In this document: one piece after another, positions 25,628 to 34,849 of the stretch | How positions within the stretch are numbered: the stretch's first letter is position 1 | Layout of the letters: every line of letters begins with the position of its first letter | Source of the DNA: CAYLUN01 sp964386865 | GTDB taxonomy: Bacteria; Verrucomicrobiota; Kiritimatiellia; RFP12; UBA1067 | DNA length: 64,000 bases | Direction of reading: 5' to 3' | Assembly (NCBI GenBank): GCA_964386865.1 | Contig: CAYLUN010000005.1 | Span: forward strand, 1-64,000 | Made by a program: the position numbers and the translations under genes | Notes under the pieces: generated by a model | The model's database searches: none | What the model saw: the letters and a program-made list of their open reading frames with translations, nothing else | What the model was told of the DNA's origin: nothing

Positions 25628-26400
25628 GGACGTTGGCCTTTGGTTGGTTTGTCGTGGCCGGGCACCACGTCGATGTGCTGCCCGTCGAGAGTGATGTCCT
25701 TGTAGCGCAGCTTGCGGATGCCCGGCTGCAAATCATAGAGCGGCGCGCAGAAGCGGCCGTCGCTCTTGAAAGGGAACAGGCGCTGCTCGTCGCCGCCTTT
25801 GTAGGTCGCGGGCACCACGACTCCGGGCGAGGGCTGGATTTCAAAGCGATTGCCCGTGCGGTCGATGCGCGTGATGCGGCCCTCGATGCAGCCGCGCGTG
25901 CCGCGGTCGATGGTCGCGCCGCGGAGGACGATGTTCCGGCAGTTGCGAAAACCGACGCAGCGGTGCCCCGGCGGCATCTGCACGTCGCTGAGGTCGAACC
26001 AAAACGTTGCGCCGGTCGCATCGATGACAAACGGATGCTCTGCATCACGCTGCATATCGTAGAAGCCCAAAGAAAAAATGACTTTTGCTCCTTCATAACG
26101 CTCCTGCCCGAAACGGTAATCCCCGGGCGGAATCCGCACCCCGTTTGCGCCGCTGTCGAAGGCCCTCTTGACCATCGGTACGATGGCCCTGCCGCTCTCA
26201 CGCTGCGCGTCCTTTTCGGCATCGGTGAACTGCGGCCCCGCCGGCGCATCGAAGCTGAAGCGTGTGTCGACGGGCGGAGGCGATTTCGAGTCCAGAATCG
26301 CGCGCTGATGCGGCGAGAGCCTCTCCTGGACATCGGCGGCGAGTAGCGCGGCCCCCGGCGCGAGTAGCAGGGCGGTGAGGGTGGCGATGATACTCTTCAC
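25624..26400 (-). CDS. Short beta-helix protein, probably C-terminally truncated
   Basis: The protein has 258 residues, a GTG start (GTGA overlap at 26397-26400) and leader MKSIIATLTALLLAPGAALLA. It begins a pectate-lyase-like helix (AFDSGANGVRIPPGDYRFG, NIVLRGATIDRGTRGCIEGR) but contains only a few coils and ends DGQHIDVVPGHDKPTKGQRP. Helical glycosidases and lyases of this sort normally run 450-700 residues; the intact example immediately upstream has about 659. A 3' deletion that fused it to the GH99 gene is a reasonable explanation. It could still be a small stable helix. Confidence 0.55.
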   Translation of the reverse strand: MKSIIATLTALLLAPGAALLAADVQERLSPHQRAILDSKSPPPVDTRFSFDAPAGPQFTDAEKDAQRESGRAIVPMVKRAFDSGANGVRIPPGDYRFGQERYEGAKVIFSLGFYDMQRDAEHPFVIDATGATFWFDLSDVQMPPGHRCVGFRNCRNIVLRGATIDRGTRGCIEGRITRIDRTGNRFEIQPSPGVVVPATYKGGDEQRLFPFKSDGRFCAPLYDLQPGIRKLRYKDITLDGQHIDVVPGHDKPTKGQRP

Positions 26401-28376
26401 GGTTTGGTGTCCTTGACGGCGTTGTTATCCAGCCGCGCGGCGGCGGTGTTGCTGAGCGTGATGGGGTCAAGCTGGTGGTCACCGGGAGCCGGTGCGATAC
26501 GATTGTCGCGCACGACGGCGGTTTGTACGTCGCGCAACAGAATGGCGGGACTGGGAAAACCGTTGATCTCGTTGCCGGCGATGAGCAGGTTGCGGTGCAA
26601 CTTGTCGGCTCCGCTCTTGAAAATGGTCGCCCAGATGGCCGCGTCTTCGCGGGCAAGGAGACCGCAGTCGCGAATACGGTTTCCGCGCACGACATAGTCC
26701 GCCGCGCCGAGCCCCTCGAACGGCGCGTTCCAGAATTCGACGGCACCTCCGCCGAGCCCCTCGAAGCTGTTGCTCTCGATCAACCCGCCCCTACCTTTGG
26801 CCAGCACGCCGATGCGCCGACCATTTCGGACGGTGTTGTTGCGGAAGACGAACTGGTTGCAGGTGCGGCTCGCGTCGAAGACCTGCGTGACCGCGCTGTC
26901 AGCCGGAACCTTCTTCAGCCCCGCGCGTGTGACGCCGGGGCGGCCGGTCACGATGTCGCCGACGTCGCCGTCGAGCGTCACGTCGAGTGATTTCGCTAGC
27001 CTCGTAACGCTGACCACCTTGCGCTCGCTCACGAGCCTGCCCTCGCCGCGATTAAAGAACTGAAGGTCATCGCCCGCCTGAATATCGAGCGCCAGGCTGG
27101 CCCCGACGGCATCGTAGGGGTTGCGCAGAGGCAGGCGCACGCGATTGGGCGCGAGCTTTTCCTCGATACCCATGACCAGGCAGTTGACGTGGCAGATGTC
27201 ATCGCCGGTGTTTTCCCACGTGCAGCCCTCGATCCAGGGTCCGACGCGGGCGCTGTGGTGGTTGTGGCCGCCGTTGTTGGCGGCGATGAAGCGACCAGGC
27301 TTCAGCCGGATACCGCAATCGATGATACAATGCCTGTTGCTGAAGTGCGAGTTGAACGCCTCGTTGGCAACGGCGTATGCCGTGAGATTGAAGAAGACCA
27401 CGTCGTCGCTCGCATCCACATCGAAGCCCGTGGAGATGCGCGGATCGAGAACGTACACGTCACCCGTAGCGATCTCGCGAAGCTGGGCCTTGCGTGCGAG
27501 CGTGAAGCGGTAGCGGCGACCATCGAGCTTTTGCCAGCCTGCGTTCGCAAGGACGAGGCCCGCGCCGCGTTTCATGCGGGGGAATTTCGGATCCATGATC
27601 ATGCCTTTTCCATCCTTTACAAAATACGGGTTCGCCTCCGGCAGCGGATGGTCCGGAACAATCTCGATGTCAAACGTCCCGGCCCTCGCGTCCACCGCGA
27701 GCACGCTCCCCGCCGTGTACGGCAGCGGATCGAAGTCGAAGGTGAAGTTCTTCACCAGCACGCGCCGGCAATGCTCCAAACGCACGAAGGTGAGTAACCC
27801 GGTGAAGGTCATATTCGCGCCGCTGCCGTCGATCACAAGGTCGGTCGCGTTTGTGAAGCCGATGAACGTCTTCGCTCCCGCCGGATCAAGACGGTAGTCG
27901 CCCGGCTCGAACTTCACCACAGCCGGTGTCTGCGTGGCCGCGCTGGCGAAGGCCGCTTGGATCGCCGCAAAAGTCGCATGCGCTGGAATCGTCACGACGT
28001 GTTTCGGTGGCCGTACCGAAAACTTCCGCACGGCCGACCAAAGTCCGCGCTTGCCCGCCGCATCCACCGCGGCGATGCGCCACACGTAATCGCCTGGCGG
28101 CAGTTCCTTGTCCGGCGCGTAGCGGCTTATCACCGCCGCGATCCGGTCTGTATCCACGACATGGATGAAGGCATCATCAGTCGCGATCTCGATGTCGTGG
28201 GACGCCATCGCAGAAATGTCAGGTGCAGGCCCACCGCGCCACGCGAAGTGCGGAATGCCCATCGTCAGAACCGCCTTGTCCGCCGGCTCGATAAGCTGAG
28301 GCGCATCGGCTGCATGCAGCGCGGCCAGTGGCATCAGCAGCGAGGCGGTGAGAGCGGGGAAAGTAAGTTTGCTCAT
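26397..28376 (-). CDS. Secreted beta-helix protein with N-terminal fibronectin-like domain (GH110-like possible)
   Basis: 659 residues from ATG 28376 (MSKLTFPALTASLLMPLAALHA); ATG 28391 adds five residues. Residues about 25-125 form a fibronectin-like sandwich (LIEPADKAVLTMGIPHFAWR, GDYVWRIAAVDAAGKRGLWS). From about 130 a long parallel helix follows: AIQAAFASAA, VKFEPGDYRL, LVIDGSGANMTFTG, GCTWENTGDDICHVNCLV, FRNNTVRNGRRIGVLAKGRG. The insert-bearing helix and the NTGDDICHV segment recall GH110 alpha-galactosidases, but I cannot confirm catalytic Asp residues. An unproductive ATGA at 28402 and a repeated ATGACCTT blur the true start. Confidence 0.6.
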   Translation of the reverse strand: MSKLTFPALTASLLMPLAALHAADAPQLIEPADKAVLTMGIPHFAWRGGPAPDISAMASHDIEIATDDAFIHVVDTDRIAAVISRYAPDKELPPGDYVWRIAAVDAAGKRGLWSAVRKFSVRPPKHVVTIPAHATFAAIQAAFASAATQTPAVVKFEPGDYRLDPAGAKTFIGFTNATDLVIDGSGANMTFTGLLTFVRLEHCRRVLVKNFTFDFDPLPYTAGSVLAVDARAGTFDIEIVPDHPLPEANPYFVKDGKGMIMDPKFPRMKRGAGLVLANAGWQKLDGRRYRFTLARKAQLREIATGDVYVLDPRISTGFDVDASDDVVFFNLTAYAVANEAFNSHFSNRHCIIDCGIRLKPGRFIAANNGGHNHHSARVGPWIEGCTWENTGDDICHVNCLVMGIEEKLAPNRVRLPLRNPYDAVGASLALDIQAGDDLQFFNRGEGRLVSERKVVSVTRLAKSLDVTLDGDVGDIVTGRPGVTRAGLKKVPADSAVTQVFDASRTCNQFVFRNNTVRNGRRIGVLAKGRGGLIESNSFEGLGGGAVEFWNAPFEGLGAADYVVRGNRIRDCGLLAREDAAIWATIFKSGADKLHRNLLIAGNEINGFPSPAILLRDVQTAVVRDNRIAPAPGDHQLDPITLSNTAAARLDNNAVKDTKP

Positions 28377-28398
28377 GAGATTCAAGGTCATACGAAGG

Positions 28399-29952
28399 TC
28401 ATTCGGTTGAACGACGTGCGGTGCGTCCCGAAACCTTGCTCGCATCGAGCAGACGCTTCAACTCGTTCACAATTTCCGGGTGTTTGAAATAGAGATTCAC
28501 CGTCTCTTTAGGGTCGGCTTCGAGGTTGTAAAGCTGCCCCGGCGCATCCGGCTCGGTGTCGGGCAGGGCAAAGGGTTTGAGCTCTCCTTTGTCGTAATTG
28601 TTCCCGCCGGAGCCGCGGTGGTCGAGGTACTTCCAAGGCCCCCGGCGGATGGCGAGCGCGAGGCTGATGGTCTGGTGCAGCGTGTACGGGCGCGCCCGCG
28701 CGCCGCCCTCTTTTCCAAGCAGCACGGGCAGGAGATCGAAGCTGTCCTCGGCGGCGTTGTCAGGGAGCGCGGCGCCGGCCATCGCCGCGCACGTCGCCAT
28801 GACGTCGGTGAGGCAGACCGTCTGGTCGCTCGCGCTGCCGCCGGCTACTTTTCCCGGCCAGCGAACAATGAACGGCACGCGATGTCCGCCCTCCCACTGG
28901 TCGCGCTTCACCCCGCGCCAAGGCCGCGCGCCGTCGTGTCCGTAGTCGGCGCGCATGTGAACGACGCTCGTGGTTTCCGGACCGTTGTCGCTGGAGAACA
29001 TCACCGCCGTGCTGTCCGCCATCCCGAGCCGTTCGAGGGTTGCCATCAGCTCGCCGACAATGGCGTCGAGCTCATGGATGAAGTCCCCGTGCGGTCCCGC
29101 TTTCGTGGAGCCCTGAAACTGCTTCGCCGCGAAAGACGGCAGGTGCACCGCATTCATGGCGTGCAGGAGGAAGAAGGGCTTCTTTGGATGGCTCTTCGCG
29201 TGCTGCTCGAGAAACTCCCGGCTCTTCTTCAGGAAGACCATGTCCACTTCTTCGAGGTCAAAGTTCGGCGCGATCAGGCCGGCGCGGTTGTCGAAGGCGT
29301 ACGGATGCTGGGGCAGCCTAGACTTGTCCAGCATCCCGGTGGGCGGCACCGGAATGCGATCGCCATCGATGAAGGCGTAGAGATAATCCGTGGCCGAGCA
29401 GCATGCCGTACCGAAGAAGCGGTCGAAGCCGCGGTGGATCGGCGCGTCCGGGATGGCGCGCGAGTAGTCGATCAGCTTCACGCCTGCCACGCCGCCCTTT
29501 GTGATGCGCTGCCCGTCCTTGTCGAAGAAGCTCAGCCCAACATGCCACTTGCCGGTCATGGCCGTGGCGTAGCCCTGGTTGCGGAGCATCTGCGGCAGAG
29601 TCAGTTGATCCTCTTTGATGAGACAAGGGCCGCCAACACCTTCGAAGACGCTCCGATAGTTGATGCGGAAGGCCATCCGGCCGGTCAGCAGGCTGTAGCG
29701 GCTGGGCGTGCAGACCGTGGACGGGGAATGCGCGTCGGTGAACCGCAGCCCTTCGCGCGCCAGCCGGTCAATGTTCGGAGTGGCGACTTTGGACTCCGCG
29801 TTGTAGCAGCCGACGTCGCCGTAGCCCAAATCGTCCGCAAGGATGAAGAGAATATTGGGCTTTGACGGCATCGCGGCGGCAGCGTTCGGCGCGGCCAGTG
29901 AAGAGAGCAGGAAGTTTGCGAGGAGGAGGATGCTAAAGGAGGTGGACTTCAT
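28399..29952 (-). CDS. Type I formylglycine sulfatase (2)
   Basis: 517 residues from ATG 29952, preceded by AAAGGTGA; the signal peptide (MKSTSFSILLLANFLLSSLAA) differs from the common leader. Metal site KPNILFILADDLGYGDVG is followed by STVCTPSRYSLLTGR with Cys81 as the formylglycine precursor. MTGKWHVG, HAMNAVHLP and FSSDNGPETT complete the active site. The family resembles arylsulfatase-type S1 enzymes with an insert (CCSATDYLYAFIDGDRIPVP) that shapes the substrate pocket. Only 4 nt separate it from the next sulfatase, so the two are co-translated. Confidence 0.93.
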   Translation of the reverse strand: MKSTSFSILLLANFLLSSLAAPNAAAAMPSKPNILFILADDLGYGDVGCYNAESKVATPNIDRLAREGLRFTDAHSPSTVCTPSRYSLLTGRMAFRINYRSVFEGVGGPCLIKEDQLTLPQMLRNQGYATAMTGKWHVGLSFFDKDGQRITKGGVAGVKLIDYSRAIPDAPIHRGFDRFFGTACCSATDYLYAFIDGDRIPVPPTGMLDKSRLPQHPYAFDNRAGLIAPNFDLEEVDMVFLKKSREFLEQHAKSHPKKPFFLLHAMNAVHLPSFAAKQFQGSTKAGPHGDFIHELDAIVGELMATLERLGMADSTAVMFSSDNGPETTSVVHMRADYGHDGARPWRGVKRDQWEGGHRVPFIVRWPGKVAGGSASDQTVCLTDVMATCAAMAGAALPDNAAEDSFDLLPVLLGKEGGARARPYTLHQTISLALAIRRGPWKYLDHRGSGGNNYDKGELKPFALPDTEPDAPGQLYNLEADPKETVNLYFKHPEIVNELKRLLDASKVSGRTARRSTE

Positions 29953-29956
29953 GAAA

Positions 29957-31357
29957 TCACCTTTCATTGCCTTTCACGTCCTGCAATGGCGTGGATTCCA
30001 GCGCCGTTTCCTTTTGTGCGGCAAGCCAGTCTGCGCGGAGTTTGGATAGGCGCTTCACGATCTCAGGATGCTGCGGGGCGAGGTTGGTTTTCTCACCAAT
30101 GTCGGTCGCGAGGTTGGCGAGAAACAGTCGCTTGTCTTCCGCACTCAAGACATCTCCGGCGGCGGACTGGAGGTTGCCGATCAACTTCCAATCGCCCTCG
30201 CGTACGGCCCATTGCGAGCGCTTGCCGCCGTCCCAGTGGACAACGGTGTGCGGCGAGGGTGCGGTGGCGGAACGGATCACAGGCACGATGTTCCTGCCGT
30301 CGATGTCGGCATTCAGCAGTTTCACGCCAGACAGTTCTGCCAGCGTTGGCAGCCAGTCGCACCCGTGGACAAGCTGTCCGCGCACTTCGCCCTCAGGCAG
30401 ATGCCCCGGCCAGGAAATGATGCCGGGCAGCCGGATGCCACCCTCGAACAAGCTGAACTTCGCGCCGCGATATGGCCCAGCGTTGCCGCCGCCGAAGTGG
30501 GCTCGCTCTTCCTTGGAATGGCCGTTGTCGGATTGAAAGACGATGATCGTTTGTTCGCGCAGAGCAAGATCGTCCAGTTTCTTGAGCAGCGCCCCGATGC
30601 GTTCGTCACAGGTGGAGAGGAACGCCACGTAGAGATTGCGGGGATAGGGCAGGGCCTTGTATCGCTCCAGCCATTTCACATTGCCCTGATACGGGTAGTG
30701 CGGCATGTTCAAAGCGAAATAGATGAAGAACGGCCGCGCGCGGTTCTGTTCCATGAAGCGCGATGCCTCCTCGACCATCAAGTCGGCGAAGAACTGGCCG
30801 GGATAAAACACCTCCTGGCCGTTGCGGTAGAGGTCGTGGCGGTTCGGCCCATGCCAGTAGAAGAAATGGGAGAAGTTATCAATGCAACCGCCCATGTGCC
30901 CGAACGAATGATCGAACCCCTGCGCGTTCGGCATCTCATCCGGCGTGTACCCGAGGTGCCACTTGCCGATGTGCGCCGTGGCGTAGCCCGCCGCCTTGAA
31001 TGTCTCGGCCATCGTGATCTGTGCTCCCGGCAAGCCGTGGCCGCCGGGCTCCGACCCAGCGTTGCCGGTCAAACCTGCCCGGAGCGGATAGCGCCCCGTG
31101 AGCAGCGCCGCCCGCGATGGCGAGCATACCGAAGCCGCCGCGTAGAATTGCGTGAACCTCACCCCGTGCGCCGCGAGGCTGTCCATCGCCGGCGTCACCA
31201 GATCTTTCGCCCCATAACAACCGGCGTCAGCCGCGCCTTGATCGTCGGTGACGATGACAATCACGTTGGGCCTAGCCAACTTGGGCGCCTCAGTGGCGTG
31301 GATTGCGGCCAGCGGAGCCAGCAGCAGGGCGGCGAAGATAATGATCGTGTGTTTCAT
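29957..31357 (-). CDS. Type I formylglycine sulfatase (3)
   Basis: 466 residues from ATG 31357 with the common leader (MKHTIIIFAALLLAPLAAIHA). RPNVIVIVTDDQGAADAG holds the metal-binding Asp pair, and SVCSPSRAALLTGR the C-S-P-S-R signature at Cys78. HIGKWHLG, NMPHYPYQG and FQSDNGHSKEE supply further ligands. It is clearly a different sulfatase branch from its two neighbours (C-V-P-S-R and C-T-P-S-R), so the three enzymes probably remove sulfate from different positions or sugars. A 62-nt gap upstream separates it from the peptidase gene. Confidence 0.93.
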   Translation of the reverse strand: MKHTIIIFAALLLAPLAAIHATEAPKLARPNVIVIVTDDQGAADAGCYGAKDLVTPAMDSLAAHGVRFTQFYAAASVCSPSRAALLTGRYPLRAGLTGNAGSEPGGHGLPGAQITMAETFKAAGYATAHIGKWHLGYTPDEMPNAQGFDHSFGHMGGCIDNFSHFFYWHGPNRHDLYRNGQEVFYPGQFFADLMVEEASRFMEQNRARPFFIYFALNMPHYPYQGNVKWLERYKALPYPRNLYVAFLSTCDERIGALLKKLDDLALREQTIIVFQSDNGHSKEERAHFGGGNAGPYRGAKFSLFEGGIRLPGIISWPGHLPEGEVRGQLVHGCDWLPTLAELSGVKLLNADIDGRNIVPVIRSATAPSPHTVVHWDGGKRSQWAVREGDWKLIGNLQSAAGDVLSAEDKRLFLANLATDIGEKTNLAPQHPEIVKRLSKLRADWLAAQKETALESTPLQDVKGNER

Positions 31358-31419
31358 CGTTGCTTCTTTCGCGTTCATTTCGTTCGCCGTTTCGTGGCAA
31401 ATCAAGCTCGAAGGTTCAT

Positions 31420-33660
31420 TCAGCGCGGCCCCGGGGGCAGGTGTTCAACGAGATAGCGGGCGATCAACATGCGCACGTGAACGAGTGACCCCTGACCCTC
31501 AGCGAGCCCGTGGTCGCGATTGGGATACACGAAGTAGTCGAAACGCTTGCCCAGCGCAATGAGCCGGTCCACCAGCCCTTCGGTGATCTCGATGTGCGTG
31601 TTCGTCTCGCCCGAGCCGGTGATGATCAGCAGGTCGCCGCGCAGGCCCTCGGCATAGTTGATCGGCGCGCAGGTGCGGTAGCCCTCGGGGTTGTCCTTCG
31701 GTGTGCGCATGTAGATCTCCTGGTATCCGGCGTTGTAATACTGCGGCTGAGGTTTCGGGACGACGGCGATGCCGACGTGATAGAGGTCAGGCTTGCGGAA
31801 CATCGCGTTCAACGTGTTCGAACCGCCACCGCTCCAGCCCCAAATGGCTACGCGTGCGAGGTCCACGTACGGGCAGAGACGGGCCAGCGCCTTGAGGCCG
31901 GCGGCCTGTTCGTCGGTCGAGAGCGGCCCGAGGCTGCCAAACACCGCCCGCCGCCACGCCGCCCCTTTGGGCGCAGGCGTCCCCCGATTGTCCATCGTAA
32001 CCACGATATAGCCCAGCTCGGCCACCGTCCGGTGAAAGAGGGCTTGTCCGCTTCCCCAGTCGTCCAGCACCGTTTGGCCGGCAGGCTCGCCGTAGACGTA
32101 CACCAGCACGGGGTACTTCTTCATGGGGTCAAAATCGCGCGGCTTGATCACCCAAGCATCCATCACCACACCGCCGCCGATGTCGAGCTGGAGGAACTCA
32201 GTGGGCCGCGAGATCAGCGGCTTGACGCGGGCGGCCGCGGCGGCATTGTCCTCCAGCACGCGCACGCGCCGGTGTTCCGGCAACTCCACCAGATCGGTGA
32301 CCGGTGGCTGGTCGAAGGTGGAATAGGTGTGGAACGCCCAGCGGCTGTCGGGCGAGAACACATAGCGGTGCGAGCCTGGCTGATCCGCCGGCGTCAGCCG
32401 TTCGGGCGCGCAGGCTCCATCCAGGCGCGCGCGGTAGAGGTAGCGTTGGGTCGCGTTGCTCGGCGAGGCCAAATAGTAGAACCATCCGCCTTTATCGTCC
32501 GCCTGGCCTCGCGCGATGAGGTCGCTGCCCGCCGCCGTAATCGGCGTCACGCTGGAGCCGTCACGCGAGACGACAGTGGCGCGGCGCCAGCCGTCCCTCT
32601 CGCTGATGACGACAAAGGCCTGGCCGCCGCGAATCCACTCCAGCCCTTGGTTGGACGACGGCGCCATATCCACCCAGGCGGGGTCGGTTTCCGCGTAGGC
32701 TTTGGCGATCGCGCCCGTGCGCTGGTTGGCGAGCAGGAACTCCCGCGCGTCCCGTGAGCGGCTCAACTTCTCGACGAGCACGTCGTCGGAATTGCCAGCC
32801 CAGCTTACTTGGTTCAGATAGAATGTCCCAGGTTTGTCGGCCAACTCGACCCAGCGCGTGGGGCCGCCGTCCCAACCCACGACGCCGATGCGAAGCGAGG
32901 GAATCGGACCGCCGATGCGTTCATATCTCGTTTCCCGGGTCGTGCGATAGGTCGGGTCGCCGGGCACAAGGACCGCCCGCTTGGGGACGGCGGAGGAATC
33001 GGCCCGGACATAGGCGATCCATTTGCCGTCGGGGCTCCAGCTGGCGAGGCCGTTTTCGATGGTGTCGGGATCGCCGTCTTGGGTCAGCGGAATCGTCCGG
33101 CCGCTGGCCACGTCGAACACGATCAGGTCCGCGCCGCGCGAACCCAAAAGCCGCTGGCCGTCCGGCGAAAAGGCATTCGCCTCAAACCGCGCCCCGCGAG
33201 CGGCGTCCAGCGGGCGCAGCGCGCCCGACTCCGGCTCATACAGCCAATGATCGCTCCCGCCCTCGCCGCTGGTGATGTCTGTGAGCAGCAGAAAACGGCT
33301 GCCCGACGGCGAACGGACGAATCCCTTGATCGTCAGGCGCTGTGAACTGGCGGGGGCGGGGAGTTTCTCGCTGGCCACCACGACCGTGCGTTTGCCGCTG
33401 GCGGAATCGTAGCGGACGATCTCCGCTCCCGACGCGCCGGCGGGCGTCTCCAGCTTCAGGTAGCCCGAGCCGTCCGGAAGCCACGTGGCGGCAAAGCCGC
33501 TCATGGCAAACTCCTTGGACTCGTAAATCGCCTTGATCCGCGGCTCGACCTGCGCCAGCAAGCGGGTGCCTGCTTCCTCTGCGAGGCTGGCTGCTTGCGT
33601 CGGTCGGGCGAGCGATGCCACCGCCAGGCCGATTACTCCGATAACTTTCGCGCTATTCAT
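31420..33660 (-). CDS. S9 family (DPP IV-like) secreted serine peptidase with atypical triad
   Basis: The protein has 746 residues, a short signal peptide (about 1-23), a seven- to eight-bladed propeller (about 90-480) and a C-terminal alpha/beta hydrolase domain. The nucleophile Ser610 is in IWGWSGGGSN and His717 in NRDHGLAEG. The acid position, normally Asp in H-G-T-A-D-D-N-V-H, reads TGSGETNTH, so Glu685 stands where the Asp is expected. PVLVYVYGEP and VTMDNRGTP are typical S9B segments. Such enzymes trim dipeptides from peptides; within this array it may process glycoprotein-linked peptide or act as an esterase. A GGAG site precedes the ATG. Confidence 0.82.
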   Translation of the reverse strand: MNSAKVIGVIGLAVASLARPTQAASLAEEAGTRLLAQVEPRIKAIYESKEFAMSGFAATWLPDGSGYLKLETPAGASGAEIVRYDSASGKRTVVVASEKLPAPASSQRLTIKGFVRSPSGSRFLLLTDITSGEGGSDHWLYEPESGALRPLDAARGARFEANAFSPDGQRLLGSRGADLIVFDVASGRTIPLTQDGDPDTIENGLASWSPDGKWIAYVRADSSAVPKRAVLVPGDPTYRTTRETRYERIGGPIPSLRIGVVGWDGGPTRWVELADKPGTFYLNQVSWAGNSDDVLVEKLSRSRDAREFLLANQRTGAIAKAYAETDPAWVDMAPSSNQGLEWIRGGQAFVVISERDGWRRATVVSRDGSSVTPITAAGSDLIARGQADDKGGWFYYLASPSNATQRYLYRARLDGACAPERLTPADQPGSHRYVFSPDSRWAFHTYSTFDQPPVTDLVELPEHRRVRVLEDNAAAAARVKPLISRPTEFLQLDIGGGVVMDAWVIKPRDFDPMKKYPVLVYVYGEPAGQTVLDDWGSGQALFHRTVAELGYIVVTMDNRGTPAPKGAAWRRAVFGSLGPLSTDEQAAGLKALARLCPYVDLARVAIWGWSGGGSNTLNAMFRKPDLYHVGIAVVPKPQPQYYNAGYQEIYMRTPKDNPEGYRTCAPINYAEGLRGDLLIITGSGETNTHIEITEGLVDRLIALGKRFDYFVYPNRDHGLAEGQGSLVHVRMLIARYLVEHLPPGPR

Positions 33661-33693
33661 AGCTTGGCTTTTCTCCTCGAGCGGTGGCTGCGC

Positions 33694-34824
33694 TCACTTC
33701 TTCTGCAGCAGCTCCGCCATGGCCCAGCCCAGCGCGCTGCCGACTTCCATGTAGGTCTCGGCATTCCGGTTGTAGTGAAAACCCTGATTCTTGGGGGAGA
33801 CAGCGGCCTCTCTCCAGAACTCCCGGGAGTCCACGCACTTCACGTTGCCGGCGAATTCGGGGTGCTTCCCGGCGTCGTTCATCGCGAGCTGCGCTTCGGC
33901 GATCTGCAGGCCGAAGCTCTCGCGCCCGGGGTTTCCGCAGCCCACGGCCAGCACAAAAGGCGCGTTGGGCGCTTGGTAATCCTTGCGCAGGCACTTGATC
34001 AGATTCGCCAGGTTCTGCTCGTAGCGGCCGGCGTGGGCCTTGTTCTGATCCTTGTGCCCCTGCCACCAGACAAAGCCTGCTATTTCATATGTTCCGGCGC
34101 CCGGGTAATACGTGCCCAGCTCACTCAGAACCTTCTTGGCGTTCGCCAAGTCGTCGTCGTACTGCTTGCCGGCATACCACTCGATGACTTTCCCTGTCTT
34201 TTTGTCAATCCATGCGGGGGGCTTCGTCGCCGTGCCCTTGTCCTTGTCCATGTCCCAGGAATCAGGCGCGTCCTTGTACCCCGCATAGACCTTACCCTCG
34301 ACAGCGAAGCGCTCGCTCCCCGGCGGCAGAAGATCCCAGCCTAGGCTGCGGTTGCCGATGCAGCTCTTGAGCACCAGAACAGGCTCGTTCAGCAGCTGCC
34401 CCATGATGTGGCCAAACGCCACTTCCGGGCCGATCGCCCCGCCTTTGACCGTTAGCCACTCGTTGTGGTTCACCTGCATGCCGCCGCCTCTGCCTGGCAT
34501 CACATGGACGTGCCTGACGTCACTTCTCTCGGTCCACCTGCCCGCATCATCGAGCAGATAGGGGTAGCGCTTTTCCGTCTTGGTCAGATACCCCAGCGTT
34601 CCCTTGGCGGTGTCCGGGCCGACATCCCCCATGCCGAGCATATTGGACTGCCCCATCAGGATGAACACCTTGACCGGCTTCTTCATGTCCGCAGGCTGGC
34701 CGTCCGGCCGCGGCAGCTGGTGCCGCGTATTTGCGTCGAAGCTCTCGGCCGCCGAGAGGCCGGCGACGCCCAGCGATACCGACGCCAGCAGGCATAATGC
34801 GGGGATAAACGGATTGCTTTTCAT
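33694..34824 (-). CDS. SASA-type carbohydrate acetylesterase (1)
   Basis: The protein has 376 residues with signal peptide MKSNPFIPALCLLASVSLGVAGLSA. SGNH/SASA motifs: VFILMGQSNMLGMGD with Ser60 as nucleophile, GGAIGPEVAFGH, VLKSCIGNRSLGWD (oxyanion Gly/Asn), FVWWQGHKDQNKA and the terminal NQGFHYNRNAETY with the catalytic His. Members deacetylate xylan, pectin or sialic acid. Here, removal of O-acetyl groups that block glycosidases is likely. Two further esterases of this superfamily lie nearby (37297-38514 and 40268-42163). Confidence 0.8.
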   Translation of the reverse strand: MKSNPFIPALCLLASVSLGVAGLSAAESFDANTRHQLPRPDGQPADMKKPVKVFILMGQSNMLGMGDVGPDTAKGTLGYLTKTEKRYPYLLDDAGRWTERSDVRHVHVMPGRGGGMQVNHNEWLTVKGGAIGPEVAFGHIMGQLLNEPVLVLKSCIGNRSLGWDLLPPGSERFAVEGKVYAGYKDAPDSWDMDKDKGTATKPPAWIDKKTGKVIEWYAGKQYDDDLANAKKVLSELGTYYPGAGTYEIAGFVWWQGHKDQNKAHAGRYEQNLANLIKCLRKDYQAPNAPFVLAVGCGNPGRESFGLQIAEAQLAMNDAGKHPEFAGNVKCVDSREFWREAAVSPKNQGFHYNRNAETYMEVGSALGWAMAELLQKK

Positions 34825-34849
34825 AGTCGCTCTCTCGGGGCTTCGGTTG

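Noticed and set aside
28480..29865. 461-codon plus-strand frame opposite sulfatase 2
   Set aside because: No motif, composition typical of antisense frames in GC-rich genes.
30068..31456. 462-codon plus-strand frame opposite sulfatase 3
   Set aside because: Antisense shadow; the minus strand has a complete sulfatase signature.
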